A DNA stretch of 64,000 nt from Epiperipatus broadwayi. Taxonomy: Eukaryota; Onychophora; Udeonychophora; Euonychophora; Peripatidae. Made by a program: the position numbers and the translations under genes. The notes under the pieces are model-generated. The model was given only the letters and a program-made list of their open reading frames with translations, was not told where the DNA came from and made no database searches. Location: positions 3,598,165 to 3,662,164 of the forward strand of contig JAQFVV010012511.1 of the NCBI GenBank assembly GCA_028023455.1. The letters run 5' to 3'. Below, piece after piece: positions 38,154 through 52,100 of this stretch; position 1 is the first letter of the stretch; each line of letters opens with the position of its first letter.

Positions 38154-38360
38154 ATATATATATGAGCACTTGTAGCATATATGTGTAGAGATGGTAATCT
38201 GGACAAACTGATGATTGCTGGTTTAGCATGAATACATATATTGGTGATTATTTATCTTTTCAACATATATGTTCAAGTATATTAGTGTTATGAGAAAGTG
38301 TGGAGAATGGTGGATTGTTGTGAAAGTCTGTCTCATATACTCTATATATTACATATATAG
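38154..38360. repeat. Fold-back repeat, right part, after the gypsy insertion
   Basis: Reverse complement of the left arm at 33,388-33,590: GAGCACTTGTAGCATATATG, then ATTGGTGATTATTTATCTTT, ending TCTCATATACTCTATATATT. A CAGGTATATAATAAGCCTGT segment, also found at 33,605 and inverted at 8293, follows near 38,363. Confidence 0.85.
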
Positions 38361-38379
38361 ACACAGGTATATAATAAGC

Positions 38380-39830
38380 CTGTGTGTTTCAGTTATAAAT
38401 TATTGTACAAAAAGAATCTTGAATTGTATTAAATTTGCAAATAAACACATTTTTGGTTATTCAAACTATTTTTTCTAAACAATGTTATAAAAAATATATA
38501 AAATCATGTCTCATCAAGGTAGGTGGAAGGGGGAGCTAAATATCTTATGTTGCCAAATTTTTGATTTTTTTTGTCATCTATGGAATTTTTTCGAACTAAA
38601 ATGATATATTATAATGTATATGGAAAATATGCATATTTCAATATAAAGCTTGCAAAAATACTCACTAGGGGTTAATACTTTTAAAAATGCAATGTTGAGT
38701 TTAATTTTTAAAATATGTTTATTAGCTAAAATATATTCACTCAGTCAATTTTGGGTTAAAATTTTTATGAAGGGTAATTTCACTTATAATAAAAATATGA
38801 TCATATATTATTATAAATTATTTTAGGACTAAAAAAGGAGTAAAAACTGATTTCATGCATTACACAGTAAGTGATCAGCTTTTTATAATCAAAGATTATT
38901 AAACACAAATTAAAAATATCATTTATTTGCTAAATTTAAAACCACACTTGTAATTTCTTTCTGACATTGTCAAAGTAATGACTTTTTATTATAGATGTAA
39001 AAAAAAATACAGTATCAGCAAAATAAATTTTATTCAATATGAAACTAAAAATAAATTTTGGTCATATATAACATTGAAGCATATTACTATTAAATTTTAA
39101 TATATATAAATTAAAATTTGTAAGTTCTGTAAGTTCATCTTTTAAGTGCTGGGTTTTTCAAAAGCTTTATTCCTATATTAGTAGTTTTGCTGGGTTTTAT
39201 TCCCGATAAGCTTAAATTTTTTTAGCTTTACTTTTCCTTATGGGATGAATTCTATATCACTATTTTTCTGAATTTTAACTTATCTATAGCTCTTATTTCA
39301 ATGAATTTTGGATAAAAATAAGCTAAAAATATTATTTATTTGCTCAAGTTTAAATCACTAATTTATTTCTAACATATTCAAAATACTAGTGCTTTTATCA
39401 TAGACAGAAAAAAATAATATTGGCAAAAAACAAAAAAAAAAGATTTAAGCATTTACATTCTTTATCTAATTTCTATTTAATTTCAACTACATTAATGGAA
39501 AATAAATAAATTCATGAACTGTTAATAAATGAAATTAAAAAAAATAACACCACTGCAATAAAATTCATTTTTTGTAGTTAGATAATACGATATATACTTT
39601 TATAACAATATGAAATCCACCAAAAATAAAATTTAAAATATACATTATATTAAGTTTTTTTTTACATACTTTATTTTAATTTAGCAAATTGTATTTCAGG
39701 GATATTATTCTCAAGCTATGTAAGAAGTGAAAGGTGGACCATCAGCTAGAAAACTCTAAATTTAAAAAACAAACAAATGTATAGCTACCAAAATATTTTT
39801 ATAGGGTATATTTATCTATAGATTAGTACT
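38380..39830. other. AT-rich DNA, nothing recognised
   Basis: No gene or defined repeat. Loose similarity of phrases such as TATCTAATTTCTATTTAAT (39,463) to 2593 suggests shared old repeats. Confidence 0.45.
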
Positions 39831-39869
39831 TTTTCTTTTTATTATTAATAATATTCGTAGTAAAATGTT

Positions 39870-40065
39870 TATTCATTAATTATCACTTTTTTCAGTTTCA
39901 AGTTTTATTTTTTAAACAGCTTTTGTATTGTGGCTCTAAGATAGTGAATTATTCCCCCCCCCCCCATATATTAATTAATTATCACTTTTTTCAATTTCAA
40001 GCTTTATTTTTAAACAGTTTTTTTATATTTTGGATCTACGATAATGAATTATTTTTTCCCCCATA
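39870..40065 (+). repeat. Short tandem duplication, about 99-bp period
   Basis: Two units (39,875-39,966 and 39,974-40,062) share ATTAATTATCACTTTTTTCA, an A-rich AAACAG stretch and GAATTATT followed by a C-run (13 Cs in the first unit, 5 in the second). A diverged relative lies at 3170-3330. Confidence 0.75.
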
Positions 40066-41775
40066 GGAATTCAATAATTGCATTTTTTTTGGTGAGATTT
40101 TTGATTTATGAGGCATTTTGGGGAATCACTTGAGCTCTCTGCCTGACATAAAGATGTATTGGCTTGAGCTTATAAATGAAACTTGACATAAAAAAACTTT
40201 AAATTGCGAATAATCTTTAAGAAATGAAGGTTGCAAATTATTATGGGAAATCAGAAATTGAAGGAATTTATAAACAAAACAAAACCTTACCGAATTTGCA
40301 TTAAATTGTAAGATAAAAAGAAAATTAATAGATAAATCTTTATTTCTATTTTTTTTTTTTTTTCTATTAAAAATGTATTCTGATAGAATTACAATAAATT
40401 ACAAATAAATAATAAAATTGTATTAAAAGTAGAGTATCAATTCTATTTTTTTTTATTTTTGAAAATTAATGATATCATTTTTATTTAATAGTATTTATAT
40501 TTTCATTTTATTTTCTTTTTTTATTTGCTTTTGGGGGGAAGAGGGAAGAATTTTACATTATGAGCATTTACATTTTTTCAGTTTATGTAATTTTAAAATT
40601 AAAATATAAATATATTTTCATTTTAGCAACAAGATACTTTTATATTGATGTAATAGAATATTAACTTGATTTTCAGATCATATGTCACAAAGACATGCAT
40701 AAGCTTTTGACTGCATATCTTTTTAATTGAATTCCAATTATTTTTAAAGTCTTTGCAGAAAATACTCATATATGGATTTTAAGTTCTTCACCTAAATGCA
40801 TATTGAATAACTTTGCATTAGAGTATTAAAACTAAACAATATCATTATCAATAATATTGTCAATTATTCGATGCTCTTTTAGCGCAATTTATTATTATGA
40901 ATTTAATATAGGGGATTTGAACTCAGATTTTCAAGCTCCTTGAGCTCTCCACTCTATCTCATAGAATTTCTTAGATATATTTAAAAAAACTTATTATTAC
41001 ATGAGTTTCCAGCATTTGATACTGTAATTGCCTTTAAATGTTTGTTTTTTGACTTCTTTAAATATAATCATTTGCTACACTTTTAAATTAAGAACACAAT
41101 TTTCAAGTTCATCATTAATAATGTAATAGGGTGGGGGTTACATATATACATGTATTTATTTATTTTAAACAAAGTGAATAAATATCTATATGACATTGAA
41201 ATATAAAATTATTTACATCTTATCAAAACAAGGAAATTGTGTCATTTTTGTTTATATATGTGATTCTTGCCAATGTGTCATAAATAACTCTAAAAACTTG
41301 TTAGCATTAATAATTCATATTTTCTAGTTTATAATGGAAATGATCTCCCCATTTCTGTTTTTTTATTATTATTATACATTTTATTTATTATTTTGACAAT
41401 TTGATTAATGAATTCTTCTGTCTGATTCTTAAGCTATTATCATTTTTCATACAATACATGTCTATGCTTTTGCTATTTGTTATTCTGATGTACGAAAGTA
41501 AAATCTAAATATGCTCTCTTGGTGTTCAAAATGTCTGGTAAACAACCTAATTAGTCAGAAAAAAATGCCTAATTGAAGGTTTTTTTTTTCGTAGGATTGA
41601 TTCTGCGTGTCATTTAAATATTCCGTTTTGTAATAGGTTTTTTTATACATGTATAGCTAGCTATTCTCACAAACACTTTAATATATATATATACATACTA
41701 TTTTAAAACAATATGTGAATAAAGGCACCTGAAAAAGCTAAATGATTTTTGAGATATATTTATAGCTAAGTCAAC
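40066..41775. other. AT-rich DNA with one SINE-like fragment
   Basis: At 40,905-40,970 the sequence GGGGATTTGAACTCAGATTT and CTCCACTCTATCTCATAG matches the start of the repeat at 61,285; read on the minus strand it contains a box-B-like GAGTTCAAATCCC. Otherwise nothing recognised. Confidence 0.5.
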
Positions 41776-41779
41776 ACTC

Positions 41780-42220
41780 TTTAATTGCCCAAATCATAAC
41801 CTCTCACATATCTTCCTCATTTATTCAATATATATATATATATATATATCAATGCCATATTACCATAATTTGAATTGCAGTTGCCAAACGTTTTGACATT
41901 ATCTACTTTAGATAAATAGATTAATGATTATTTCTAATCATGAATTAGTTTAGAGAGTAATACATATTTGTCTTACCACATGGTATTGTTACTCCATTTT
42001 CATCCTTGTGTATTGTTTTTAAATATAGTTAAAATTATTATTCTATTAAACATTCTTGAAACATATGAATAAAGACATTTGAAAAAAGTAAATGATAGCA
42101 TTCTTCAGTTGGCCTAGGCCACAATTTCTAACATATCTTTATTATTTGTTCAGTATTTATCTATATTAAATTAATAAGATTTGATTAGCAAGTGTCAAAT
42201 TTTTTATGCTCACAATTATG
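41780..42220. repeat. Diverged copies of the 20,690-21,770 repeat module
   Basis: 41,795-41,965 (ACCTCTCACATATCTTCCTC, then GATTATTTCTAATCATGAAT) and 42,100-42,215 (TTCAGTTGGCCTAGGCCACA, then CAGTATTTATCTATATTAAA) are in the same order as the tandem unit near 20.8 kb but much more diverged. An AT run interrupts the first. Confidence 0.65.
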
Positions 42221-42224
42221 GAGT

Positions 42225-43700
42225 AGAAGTTTAAAATATATCTAAAGATAATATATATTGAAAAAAGGATGGAGATGGATTAATGATGCTATCTGTTTAT
42301 GTTTAATAATAAAAAATGTATTAATCTTAAGTTTATATTATATATGTAGATATGATAATAATAATCATTAATAATTGTTTTTGTAATTATTTAAAATGAA
42401 TATTTATAAAAGTGTGACTGCAGAAAATATGGCACTTATTAATCAAATTGTAATAGTAAAGTAATAGTCTATTACAGGACAAATGCTTTTCCAACAATCT
42501 CCACTCGAAAACAGCAAATTAGAAAGCACTATTCAACAAGCTTATTTAAATACTAGATGGTAAAGATTTTATTGATTTTGTATTGTTGTTTTATTCTCAT
42601 AATTAAAAATAATTGCATTGTTAATTTGATTAATTTGGAATAGCTATCTGGGTTGTTTAGTTGATTTGAAAGAAATATACTAAGCCTGCTCTGAAAGTGA
42701 AAAAATTTCATAGTTTTATCTGGCTTGGATTCAAACCTAAATCATAGGCATGATAGATATGCTACCATTATCTACAAAGCCCTTTTACAAATTATATAGA
42801 ATGCTTATAAATTTATTTATTTATTATAGTTTACCCTAGATAATTGTTATTTATTTTATTAAAATTAATTGAAAAAGCTTTGAAAAATAAAAGGGGTGTT
42901 ATTGTATTAAATTGAGAAATAGAGAGATAACTTATTGGTATTGAGTCATAATATATAAATATGTTTTTTTTTTGAAGGTAGGTGGAGATAATTAGGAAAT
43001 AGAATACTAACAAAACAGCAATATCACTTCATTTTTGTTATTCTTAATTAAATTATTAAAAAAAAATTGATTTGTTATAATTTTTCTATTATTTTTAAAA
43101 TTCATAATTTAATCCTCTTATGAGGATTTCATATAAAAATAGAGAAAAAAGATTTAAGATATAATAGAGATTTTATATTTTATTAATTTTTTTTGTTATA
43201 AATTTGAAAACTTGATTGCATGTTCAAATTGAATAAAATAGACATAGCTTGCAGGAGGATTAATTAATGGTGTGTAAAAAAAGATAATTTGTTAGGTATA
43301 TATTTATTTAGTACATGTAAATTGGTATATAGATGGAATTTCCTTCAAGACATTAACAGTAAAATTTATTTTCAAATGACCTCTAGATTGAGCAAAATCT
43401 GGCTTTAGAAAAGAAAAAAAACATAAATACACAGTTCTTATTTAAGTCTTCACAAACAAATAATGAAAAAAAAATGATTATTTATTTATCACTTAATTTT
43501 TCATGCTGATTGCTTGTAAGGAGTGTAGTTACAGTATGAAGTTGATATTTTTTTAATGACACTAATCATTATGACATTATTAAATTAGAAGCAATACTTT
43601 ATCTTTAAATGTCTCAAATATATTGTACTCTCATTACCTACATGACTAAGTCCCAATCAGCTTCACATAATGCTCATCAATAGCTGGAGAGAATCTCTTT
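42225..43700. other. AT-rich DNA, nothing recognised
   Basis: No supported gene, RNA or repeat. Confidence 0.5.
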
Positions 43701-46700
43701 TCAAACATTAGAGCAACTATTTTTATTCTGTCCAATTTTTTGGACCCTTAGATGCATTTCTGCTTTAATTCAATCTCAGAAAAAGACAAAATAAATAAAA
43801 TTAAAATTATAGGTCAAACCCTAGCACCTCCAGATATATCTGCAGCCACATGGAGCTTATTAACCTTACTTACCCCTTTGTAACCATTGGTCATTAAAAT
43901 TATGATATGATTCTTTGCTTTAATACCAAATACTTTCATTAACTATATAGTTTTCTCATTTTAAAAATTCACATATAATTAATCAGATACCCAATTAAGC
44001 ACAAACCCTTAAACTAGTCTAAATTTAACAGCACAATTCATATCCTAATTAATTCTCCACTACTTATTTGTAATTCTCTTTGAATGTGATATAAGTAACA
44101 TATATATAAATATGTATATAGATAAGCAATATTAATGCTCTTAATACAAAATAAAGTATAATATGCTTATATATAATACTATACAACAAATATGAACTCT
44201 TTAACCATGTATTTCAGCAATAGAGATTATGTTAAAAGTAAATTAGAAGCAAATAATCATTACTAATTATTTTCCTTAAAGCTTTGCCATAATTTTCTAT
44301 CATCGTCCACATCACTAACAGCTATTGATAAACAGGTGCAACCATTCTGACTTCAGAAGAAGAAAAAAACTAATAAAAAGACAAATAGTAAAAAGTTAAT
44401 TGATTATCTTGTAATGATTAACTTGCAATCCATTAACAACAAATACATTCTTAAATGTTACATGCTGGTTCTTTTGCCTGTTTACTTGACATCTTGCAAT
44501 GCAGCCTTTTAAGTACTTCTGCTGTCCTTTTAGATATTTTATTTTTTGAAAGATTTCTATCCCTTACCTAATTGTAGCTCTTCCCAGAATTCTATTTTTA
44601 ATCATATCTTCTCAAAAAAAAAAGCAATTGGCATTGTACCTTTGATATAATTTTAGTAACATTAATGCAATCTGTTCTTTTCTTTAAATTATTTCATGTT
44701 CAGTAAATGTTTTATGTTTTAGGAACTCTGTCAGCATTCATTTTCTGCACAAACCTAATATAAGAAAGATATATATTCGTACTACATTTCTTAATTTCAC
44801 ATCTAACAAACTGAAGAACATACTGAATGATCTTATACTTTTAATAACATATTATTACAATCTTACAGCACATCTTTAAATGAATTTTTTTTTATATTAA
44901 TAGTTATATCATTATGATGAAATATCTTATATTTTAATTTGTTAAATGAAGTGCAACACATTGAGTTTATGTTGTACCTCAACATCTGAGTCTTTTTTTT
45001 CTCTAAAAAAAACCTATCAGATTGTTGATATTGATTAACATTTTCAAAATTCAGCATCCAAACTAGAAGTCATTGAAGGGTTTTTTTTTAATAACTGATT
45101 GATAAAGCATTTGAGTTTTTTTAAATATTAATTACTAAATCAAGGTCTTTATAGGTCGCATACAAAACATTAAGAACATTCTGTAGATTATCTTTTGAGT
45201 TGGCAATGACTGCACAATCGCCAACTTGCTGTAAATGTAGAATACAAGAAATGGGTTTTTGCTTTAGCTTGTAATTGATTCACATTAAAAAGTCCACCAT
45301 TAAACCTGGATCACATCTTGATAGCTGCTTCATAAGACCATCTTTAAAATATTAAAAATCATTATTATAAAAATGAGAAACAAAGTTCGATCTAGTTCAC
45401 ATCCTTGATTAACACTGATTTTGTCACTAATAATGCTTTCTCTCATTCAATTTTTTAGAAGCTGTATTATGTGAATAATCTTAGTGAACTATTATTTAAT
45501 TTCAAAATATTATCATCAACCTTTTCAATTATCATAATCAAATATCTTGACCAAATTATTTTTAAAACAATATACTAACTATGTATTTGCTATAACACTT
45601 TATTTTGCACTGGTATAATAGTAAAAATTATGTCTACAATGCTTCTTGATTTTTAAAACCATATTGAATTTCTAGTAGACATTCATTGACAACTAGAAGT
45701 AGTAAAAAAATTTTTAAAATATGTTTTCTGTAGTGGGTGACAATGATATTCACATTATTTAATGCAGTCTTTTCTACCAATTTTATATTTACAAACTGAA
45801 ATTTCAGAAGCATCCTGAAGATCAAGTGTCATATTTTCTGAAGTTAACATATGAAGACTTTAACTAGGATCTCAATGGGTTCTGCAGTCTTTCCATTTTT
45901 GTTATTACAAAAAACTTTTTAACTTCATTAATCTAAATATCTTCTTTCAAATCTAAATAATTAAATGGTATGGATATGTTTTATCATTTGTATGTTTGTA
46001 TCATTATTGAAAATGTGATAAAAATACTTCCTCAACCTGATTGAACTATTATTACTGTCTTATACAAGAGTGACATCTTTGGATTTTAAAGTATGATATT
46101 ATGTTTAGATCTGTGTGTTATTTTCAATGCACTGAAAAAAATCAAAAGTCATGTTGGTCATCAAATTGCTATATCTTTTTTGCAATTTTAATTCATCGAT
46201 CATATTAAGCTTTTTAATATTTGTTGAGATGTTTCTTCCTTTATATTATTTGTTGCTCATAAAATTTAATATGTAATTAATTTCAAGCTATGATTACCAT
46301 ATGCTCCTTTTTAATCAAGTCATTAATAATAATATTGTCAGAGAACTTTTCAGGATATTCTTTTTTTAGTGAATTCAAAAATAGATTATTTATATCTTCA
46401 AATCATTTCTTAAAATAATTCTATGCCTCGCCAACATAATATTGAAAACCCAAATCAGCAATTTTCATAACTATTGAAATTTAGCATAAATAGTAATTGC
46501 TTTTAAAAAAGTAATATCAAATTTTATATCAATATGTTTGGAACAAGACTACTTTAATGCAACTATGAGCTGAATTTTGAAGCTTACTAGTGTGTGATTT
46601 GTAAAATAATCTGTACCTTTCAACTGCTAATTTTATATTAACATTTTTAAAATGTGATGTTTGTGATAATCAATTCACATGTTATGCAAAAATTCAATTA

Positions 46701-46797
46701 TAGCAGACCAGTACCATTATTTCTAATAACAGTATTCAACAAATAATTTAATATATCCAGCACATAGTTCTTCTTTTCAAAATAGTTCATATATATC

Positions 46798-47213
46798 TAA
46801 TATAGAAATAAAACAAACTAACTCCTTCTTTTTAAAACTTGATTTTTTATGACTATAATCATGAAAAAGAAATCCAACGTTTTGACTATTAATTAAAAGT
46901 TTTTATTTGATATATATATATATATAGATTTTTAAAAAGGAATTAGTTGTGTTTAAGTTGTGATTGTAATAGGAAAGGGGAGTGAGATAAGGTAAAAAAA
47001 AAGAAAATTTTGGTTATGGATATATTTTGTAATTTTTAATTAATTTAATTTTTTTTTTTTTGGAATATATGATATTTATTGTATATATATTTTATTTTAG
47101 TGTGCCTTGAAAAAGACTATAAAAAATAGTCGAAACATTGGATTTCTTTTTCATGATTATAGTCATAAAAAATCAAGTTTTAAAAAGGAGTTAGTTTGTT
47201 TTATTTCCATATT
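46798..47213. mobile_element. Inverted-repeat element inside LINE B
   Basis: 46,798-46,890 is the reverse complement of 47,125-47,213 (GAAATAAAACAAACTAACTC at the outside, ATTATAGTCATAAAAAATCA and AAATCCAA nearer the inside), enclosing about 235 bp of AT-rich DNA. It separates the N-terminal and C-terminal endonuclease parts of LINE B. The right arm begins within a hairpin followed by CGAAACATTGG, reminiscent of the hammerhead-bearing ends of Penelope-like elements. A target duplication is not certain. Confidence 0.75.
47105..47140 (+). ncRNA. Degenerate hammerhead-ribozyme-like motif
   Basis: TTGAAAA (47,107-47,113) stands where hammerheads have CTGANGA, with two conserved positions changed. 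It is followed by a perfect 6-bp stem GACTAT/ATAGTC with an A5 loop and then GAAAC (47,132-47,136), matching the second conserved box. Penelope-like retroelements are known to carry minimal hammerheads in their terminal repeats. With the first box altered, catalytic activity is unlikely; call it a relic or look-alike. Confidence 0.35.
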
Positions 47214-47534
47214 CAACAAATATTAAAAATTGATTAATTTTTTAAGCATTCACTAAGTATATATATATATAACATTTTTCAAATCAAATTTTAAATATCA
47301 TAAGTTTTACATGGCTATATTTAGTATTTTTAAGAATACAAAATACCAAATTGGATCTCACTACAAATCCAATACCATACATCCATTTTTCTTTGAATAA
47401 TTTTTCGTTTCATAAAAGGTTGTAGATGTCAATATATTAATTGAAACTTTTTTCATCTGAGATACATGTTTCATTAAGAACATTTAAATCCATGGCAGTT
47501 TCTTATCTACAAATGCTGTCTTCCATTCAATTAG

Positions 47535-49050
47535 GCGACAATTTTAATCATTGAAGATTTACAACTTTTCATATATCTATATTTGTAAAAAAGTTAAAAT
47601 TAAAATATTTGACTCTATTATTATTACTTATTTTCTGCTTTACCATCATTATTGTTACTAAGTTTACAACCATTTTTATCATTTTGATGAGTAATTCTTA
47701 AGGCACAGTGATCTAGCCAGATTTTATGATAATGTTATTTTTAATTCACCTTTCTATTTTTATAGTAGGCAATGGGTTTCCTAAATAGTTTTCAAAAACA
47801 CAATCATTTAGTTGAAACTTTTGTTTCAAATCCAGTTTCATAACAAGTAAAGATCTCAGATTGCCAAACTTTATTCTGTTACCATTTTCTCAATATTGGA
47901 TCTTTTGGAAAAGGAAATGAAAAAATCAGGATTGCTGTGAATGAAATTAAACTATAGAAATGTATTTGCTTAAACATACAATACTATTATCACAGTATAA
48001 GGAGATGAACAATAGCACGCGGGGCTTATGAGACATGAATTATATGCTAAGTCACTGAAAACAGTGGGCACAGATTCTGGTATCTGTTATTAGCCAAAGT
48101 TCAACCTTCTATAATAATTTGTTATAAATATATAATTAGGTAAAATAATTTTAGTATGGTTGATGACAATAACTATCCAAGTACTATCTACTCTAATCAT
48201 GATACAGCTCTTTACACTCATTATATAATATTTTGTACTTTTTATATTTTTGATTTAATTAATATTTTTGCAGGCAAAAATGTATTAATGTAAATATATG
48301 TATGTTTTCACTTTTAATCTCTTTGGTTTTAAGGAAATTAATAAAACTGTACATTTGCATTCATGAATGCCTTATTTATATAGTCGAAATAGAGCATTTT
48401 GAAAAATATAAATTTTCCTTTTTATAAACTACTTAACACTATAACCCATTTTAAAAAACTAATTCTAATGTGTTATTTTACTAAAAGGTGACAGCTAATT
48501 ACAATTTCCACTTGATGATGATCAAGTTTTATTTTTTAGTTGAAATATTCTGCTGCATAGATACTTAAATTAATTACCAACTGAGCAAACATGACATATC
48601 ATATAAAGACAAGATTATTTATATCTTATTAAAAATTTAAACAAAAAATTATATTTTTCATGTTAATATTTATTTTAAAATTATATAATTCTTCACAATA
48701 TTGCAAATATGTTAAAGCTTTTTTTTTTGTATTTACAATTGCATGTAACAACAAAGCAACATGTTAATATTGTTGTATATAAAATGTGCTGTTGCATTAG
48801 ATCTGTAAAGCAGGTGTAAGACACAATATATGTACATTTCTTATTTTAAATATATATTATATTCTATATTTTCATGATCATATGATGTAAATAAAGTTTT
48901 TTTTCTGCTAATCCATATTATTTTGTTTATTAAATTATTTAAGATGTAATAGTTCTTCATTAAGACTTCAATTTTGTCAATGATGAATAATATTTCATGA
49001 AACGCAAACATTGGGAATTTAATAAACAAAATAATAAACAGTTTAACACA
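47535..49050. other. AT-rich DNA, nothing recognised
   Basis: No supported gene. The 62-codon minus frame at 48,841-49,029 is AT-driven. A short patch near 47,990-48,070 is slightly less AT-rich, without a readable motif. Confidence 0.5.
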
Positions 49051-49054
49051 GAAG

Positions 49055-49058
49055 ACTT

Positions 49059-49089
<31 letters not shown>

Positions 49090-49150
49090 TAAAATAAATA
49101 TATTTATATTATAATATATATAGGGAAAATATATATATATATATATATAT
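49055..49150. repeat. AT microsatellite and 5' copy of a flanking duplication
   Basis: TTACATATATAT...ATTTTAAAATAAATATATTTAT at 49,057-49,108 is repeated almost exactly at 53,430-53,479, on the other side of the 4.2-kb block. A second AT run leads directly into TGTACCCTTA at 49,151. Confidence 0.8.
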
Positions 49151-52100
49151 TGTACCCTTACTTCTGGATATATAAAATAGTTTAAAATACAACTAGCTCA
49201 GTTACATTATTATGCTTAATTAAAATTTGCATATCTATCTTTAATATACTTTTATATTATCATATCTTAATTAAATTTATTATCAATCATCAAAAACAAT
49301 ATAGTTCTAAATTATATTAATTAAATAAGTATTTATAAAATTATGAGACTGTGAAGTAAAGTTACAAAGTAATAAGCAGATTTACACTGAGTCAATATCT
49401 CCCAAGATACTGTCTCAATGGCATAAGAATACTACCACTACCTTATCACCTTACCACTACATCTATAGCATTCTTATGACTTTTAAATGAAATAAATTAT
49501 CTTTAATAATACTAAAATAATTCCTAACTTTTAACTTAAAATATAATTAAATAATCTCAGGTTCTTTTAAGATGTTTTAAAATAATAAATTATGTAAATA
49601 AGTATGATGTGGGATTTTATATCAAACTTAAATACACCTAACTTATCTAAATAATAATACTAAATAATACTAATCTTAAAGTGTAATTTGATCTCATCTA
49701 TTTATATTATATAATCAATCATTAAATGAATAAACAATCATATGTATATTTTTTTTATTTCATATGGTATCTTCATTTTAAAATAGATCAAAAATCTTAT
49801 ACTTAATAATCGGTGGCAATAAACAATACTGTATTCTTATAATGTGCATTATAATTATCTTATGACCATTGTAATATTTATGTTCATGTCAATCAATTCT
49901 TATAAAATAATGTTAAGCAAATATGGTATTCAATTCTAAATAATAATAACAAATTCATTTTGTGCAAATATTATGTTTATTTCAAATCATCTGATGTCAA
50001 AATGCTGTGGTGAAAAATAATGAAATTCGACACACTTTTAAAACAAATTAACAAATTTATTTACAATAACTTCAAATAAAATTTATTTACACTATTTACA
50101 GTTTAAAATTTATGACAACAAATAAATAAAAATAAGAAATACAAATATAAGAGGCTTACACTGTTATTAACTCATGTACTTAATAAGCAACTTTACATTC
50201 CTTCAAATGCTATATTAATAATATTACAGTGTGTTTTTCCAAAATGTAGATTTTTAAAATAAATAGTAATGTACTTTAATTACTACAAATAATAATATAT
50301 ATCAAGATTATTTATGTAGCATGTGTTCATAATGTAGCTCTACCTATTAAATAACTACATTAATTAAATATTACCATTTATAATGTATCATCATATATCT
50401 ACTTTATTATTAGCATTGCTTAATAACTTTATAAAAATTAATGTATCTTTGTAATGTAAAACAAATAATTGACTGTAATTATACTTTACTTAATGTAATT
50501 CCTGTTATATGCTTTATCAAATATGCATTATATATCTGTACCGTTCAAATACTATTACTTAAATCATTTATCAATTTCAAATTCACAAAGCATTACTCTA
50601 GATAAATTCTATGATTCTTTTCTATGTAAAAATCATTACTTTACTTGATGGGTTCTTTAATCCTTTCTAATAAATTTCTATCTATAAAACATATTCTAAA
50701 TTTATCTCAAAAATTTTCCGGAAAAACAAATATCAACTTCAAATAAAATATTCACTATCCAAATTACTCATACTATATTGTCTATACTTAGTAAACTTTT
50801 CAATCTAAATATAAGTCTCTACCTAAAACGTAACTTAACTTATCTAATAAAACGGAAAATAAAATAGACTTTTAAAATCCTTTTCTGACTTGCAAAATAA
50901 AATAATTACTTAGATAAATAATAAACATTATTCTAATACTAAACATAAATAAAATATTAAAATTATTTATGAAAGAATCATATAATTATTTCCAAACTTC
51001 TTACGTAATGTTGTGTCATGTTTATATTATAAATAAAAAATTATGCATATTTTAATAAAGTTCGTTGCCAATATAATGTATGTGTTTTCATAAAATATCT
51101 ATCCATTCATTCTACAACAACATAATATTTGGTTGATCTAAAGAAAAACATATTAAATACATCAAAATTATTATACAATGTTTTACCATAATGATAATAA
51201 TGTCCAGTCTGCTACCCAGTATTCTTCGGAATTTGCAGCTTCAGAAAACAAAAAATAATACACATTCATACTCTCACCATTCATTAAAATATTCCGTGTT
51301 AAATTAATTATAAAATAAATTTATGTAATTAACTATTATATTATTTTTTAGTTATTATTTAAGTAATGTACCTATCCTATTTTTAAGAGTTTAATAATAT
51401 TTAAATTTTATGTTAAATAAATAAAATAAAAATCATATTACATATTCCAGCGTCGACTTTTGTTCTACCATAAAAGTTCTAACAAATATCCTACGTATAA
51501 AGTCAATAAAACACTATTTCCTGTTCCGTTGTATCACGTGTTTCTTGAAAGTTTATAATAAAAAAATGATAACGTTCTTTTTTTAAAAAAATAAGTTTCC
51601 CAAGAAAACAAAATAAAATTAAAAAAAATAGTTTATAAGTCCTGTCTGGATCCAGTTCTTCATAGAATATTATTCAAAAATTATTATTTCTAAATTAATT
51701 TATAGTTTATAAATTATTTTACATTGAATTATTTTAATCAACTTGGCTTGCTTGACTTAGTTTGACTTGATTTGGATATCCATGTATTACTTGCGCATTT
51801 ATAAATAACATATTCCGGTAAGAATTAATTTTTCCATCTATAACGTCCAGCGTTTTAGATTACTACAATATAATACTCTTATTATATTACGATTTTAAAT
51901 AATCATCTTTATAATCTATTTGCCTTTTCAAATCGTCAATATTTAATCTTTTAAGCACAAAGACTTAACAAGGCAAGTATTTATAAAACTTACTACTATT
52001 TCTTATATCTTTACTTAAGATATTCTTTAATTCTATAATTTGTCAAAAATACTTTTTTTACAGAAGTATTTTTATTTCTTTAAAATATCTATTAATAACA

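Larger units (their letters stand above)
43700..47530 (-). pseudogene. LINE B: endonuclease and reverse transcriptase fossil
   Basis: Minus-strand broken frames, in protein order: endonuclease N-terminal part with LNVLNETCISDEKSF and GIGFVVRSNLV (47,500-47,330); after a 0.4-kb insertion, late endonuclease with CELIITN and KIQLIVALK (about 46,690-46,560); RT catalytic box decayed to VGDCAVIANSKDNLQ (about 45,183-45,230), then NVLYATYKDLDLVINI; ENVNQYQQSDRF and a 64-codon open piece with MCCTSFNKLKYKIFHHND (44,863-45,057); then KAALQDVK (about 44,500). The C-terminus below about 44.4 kb is uncertain. Same family as LINE A. Stops and shifts throughout; non-functional. The left boundary is approximate. 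Confidence 0.72.
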
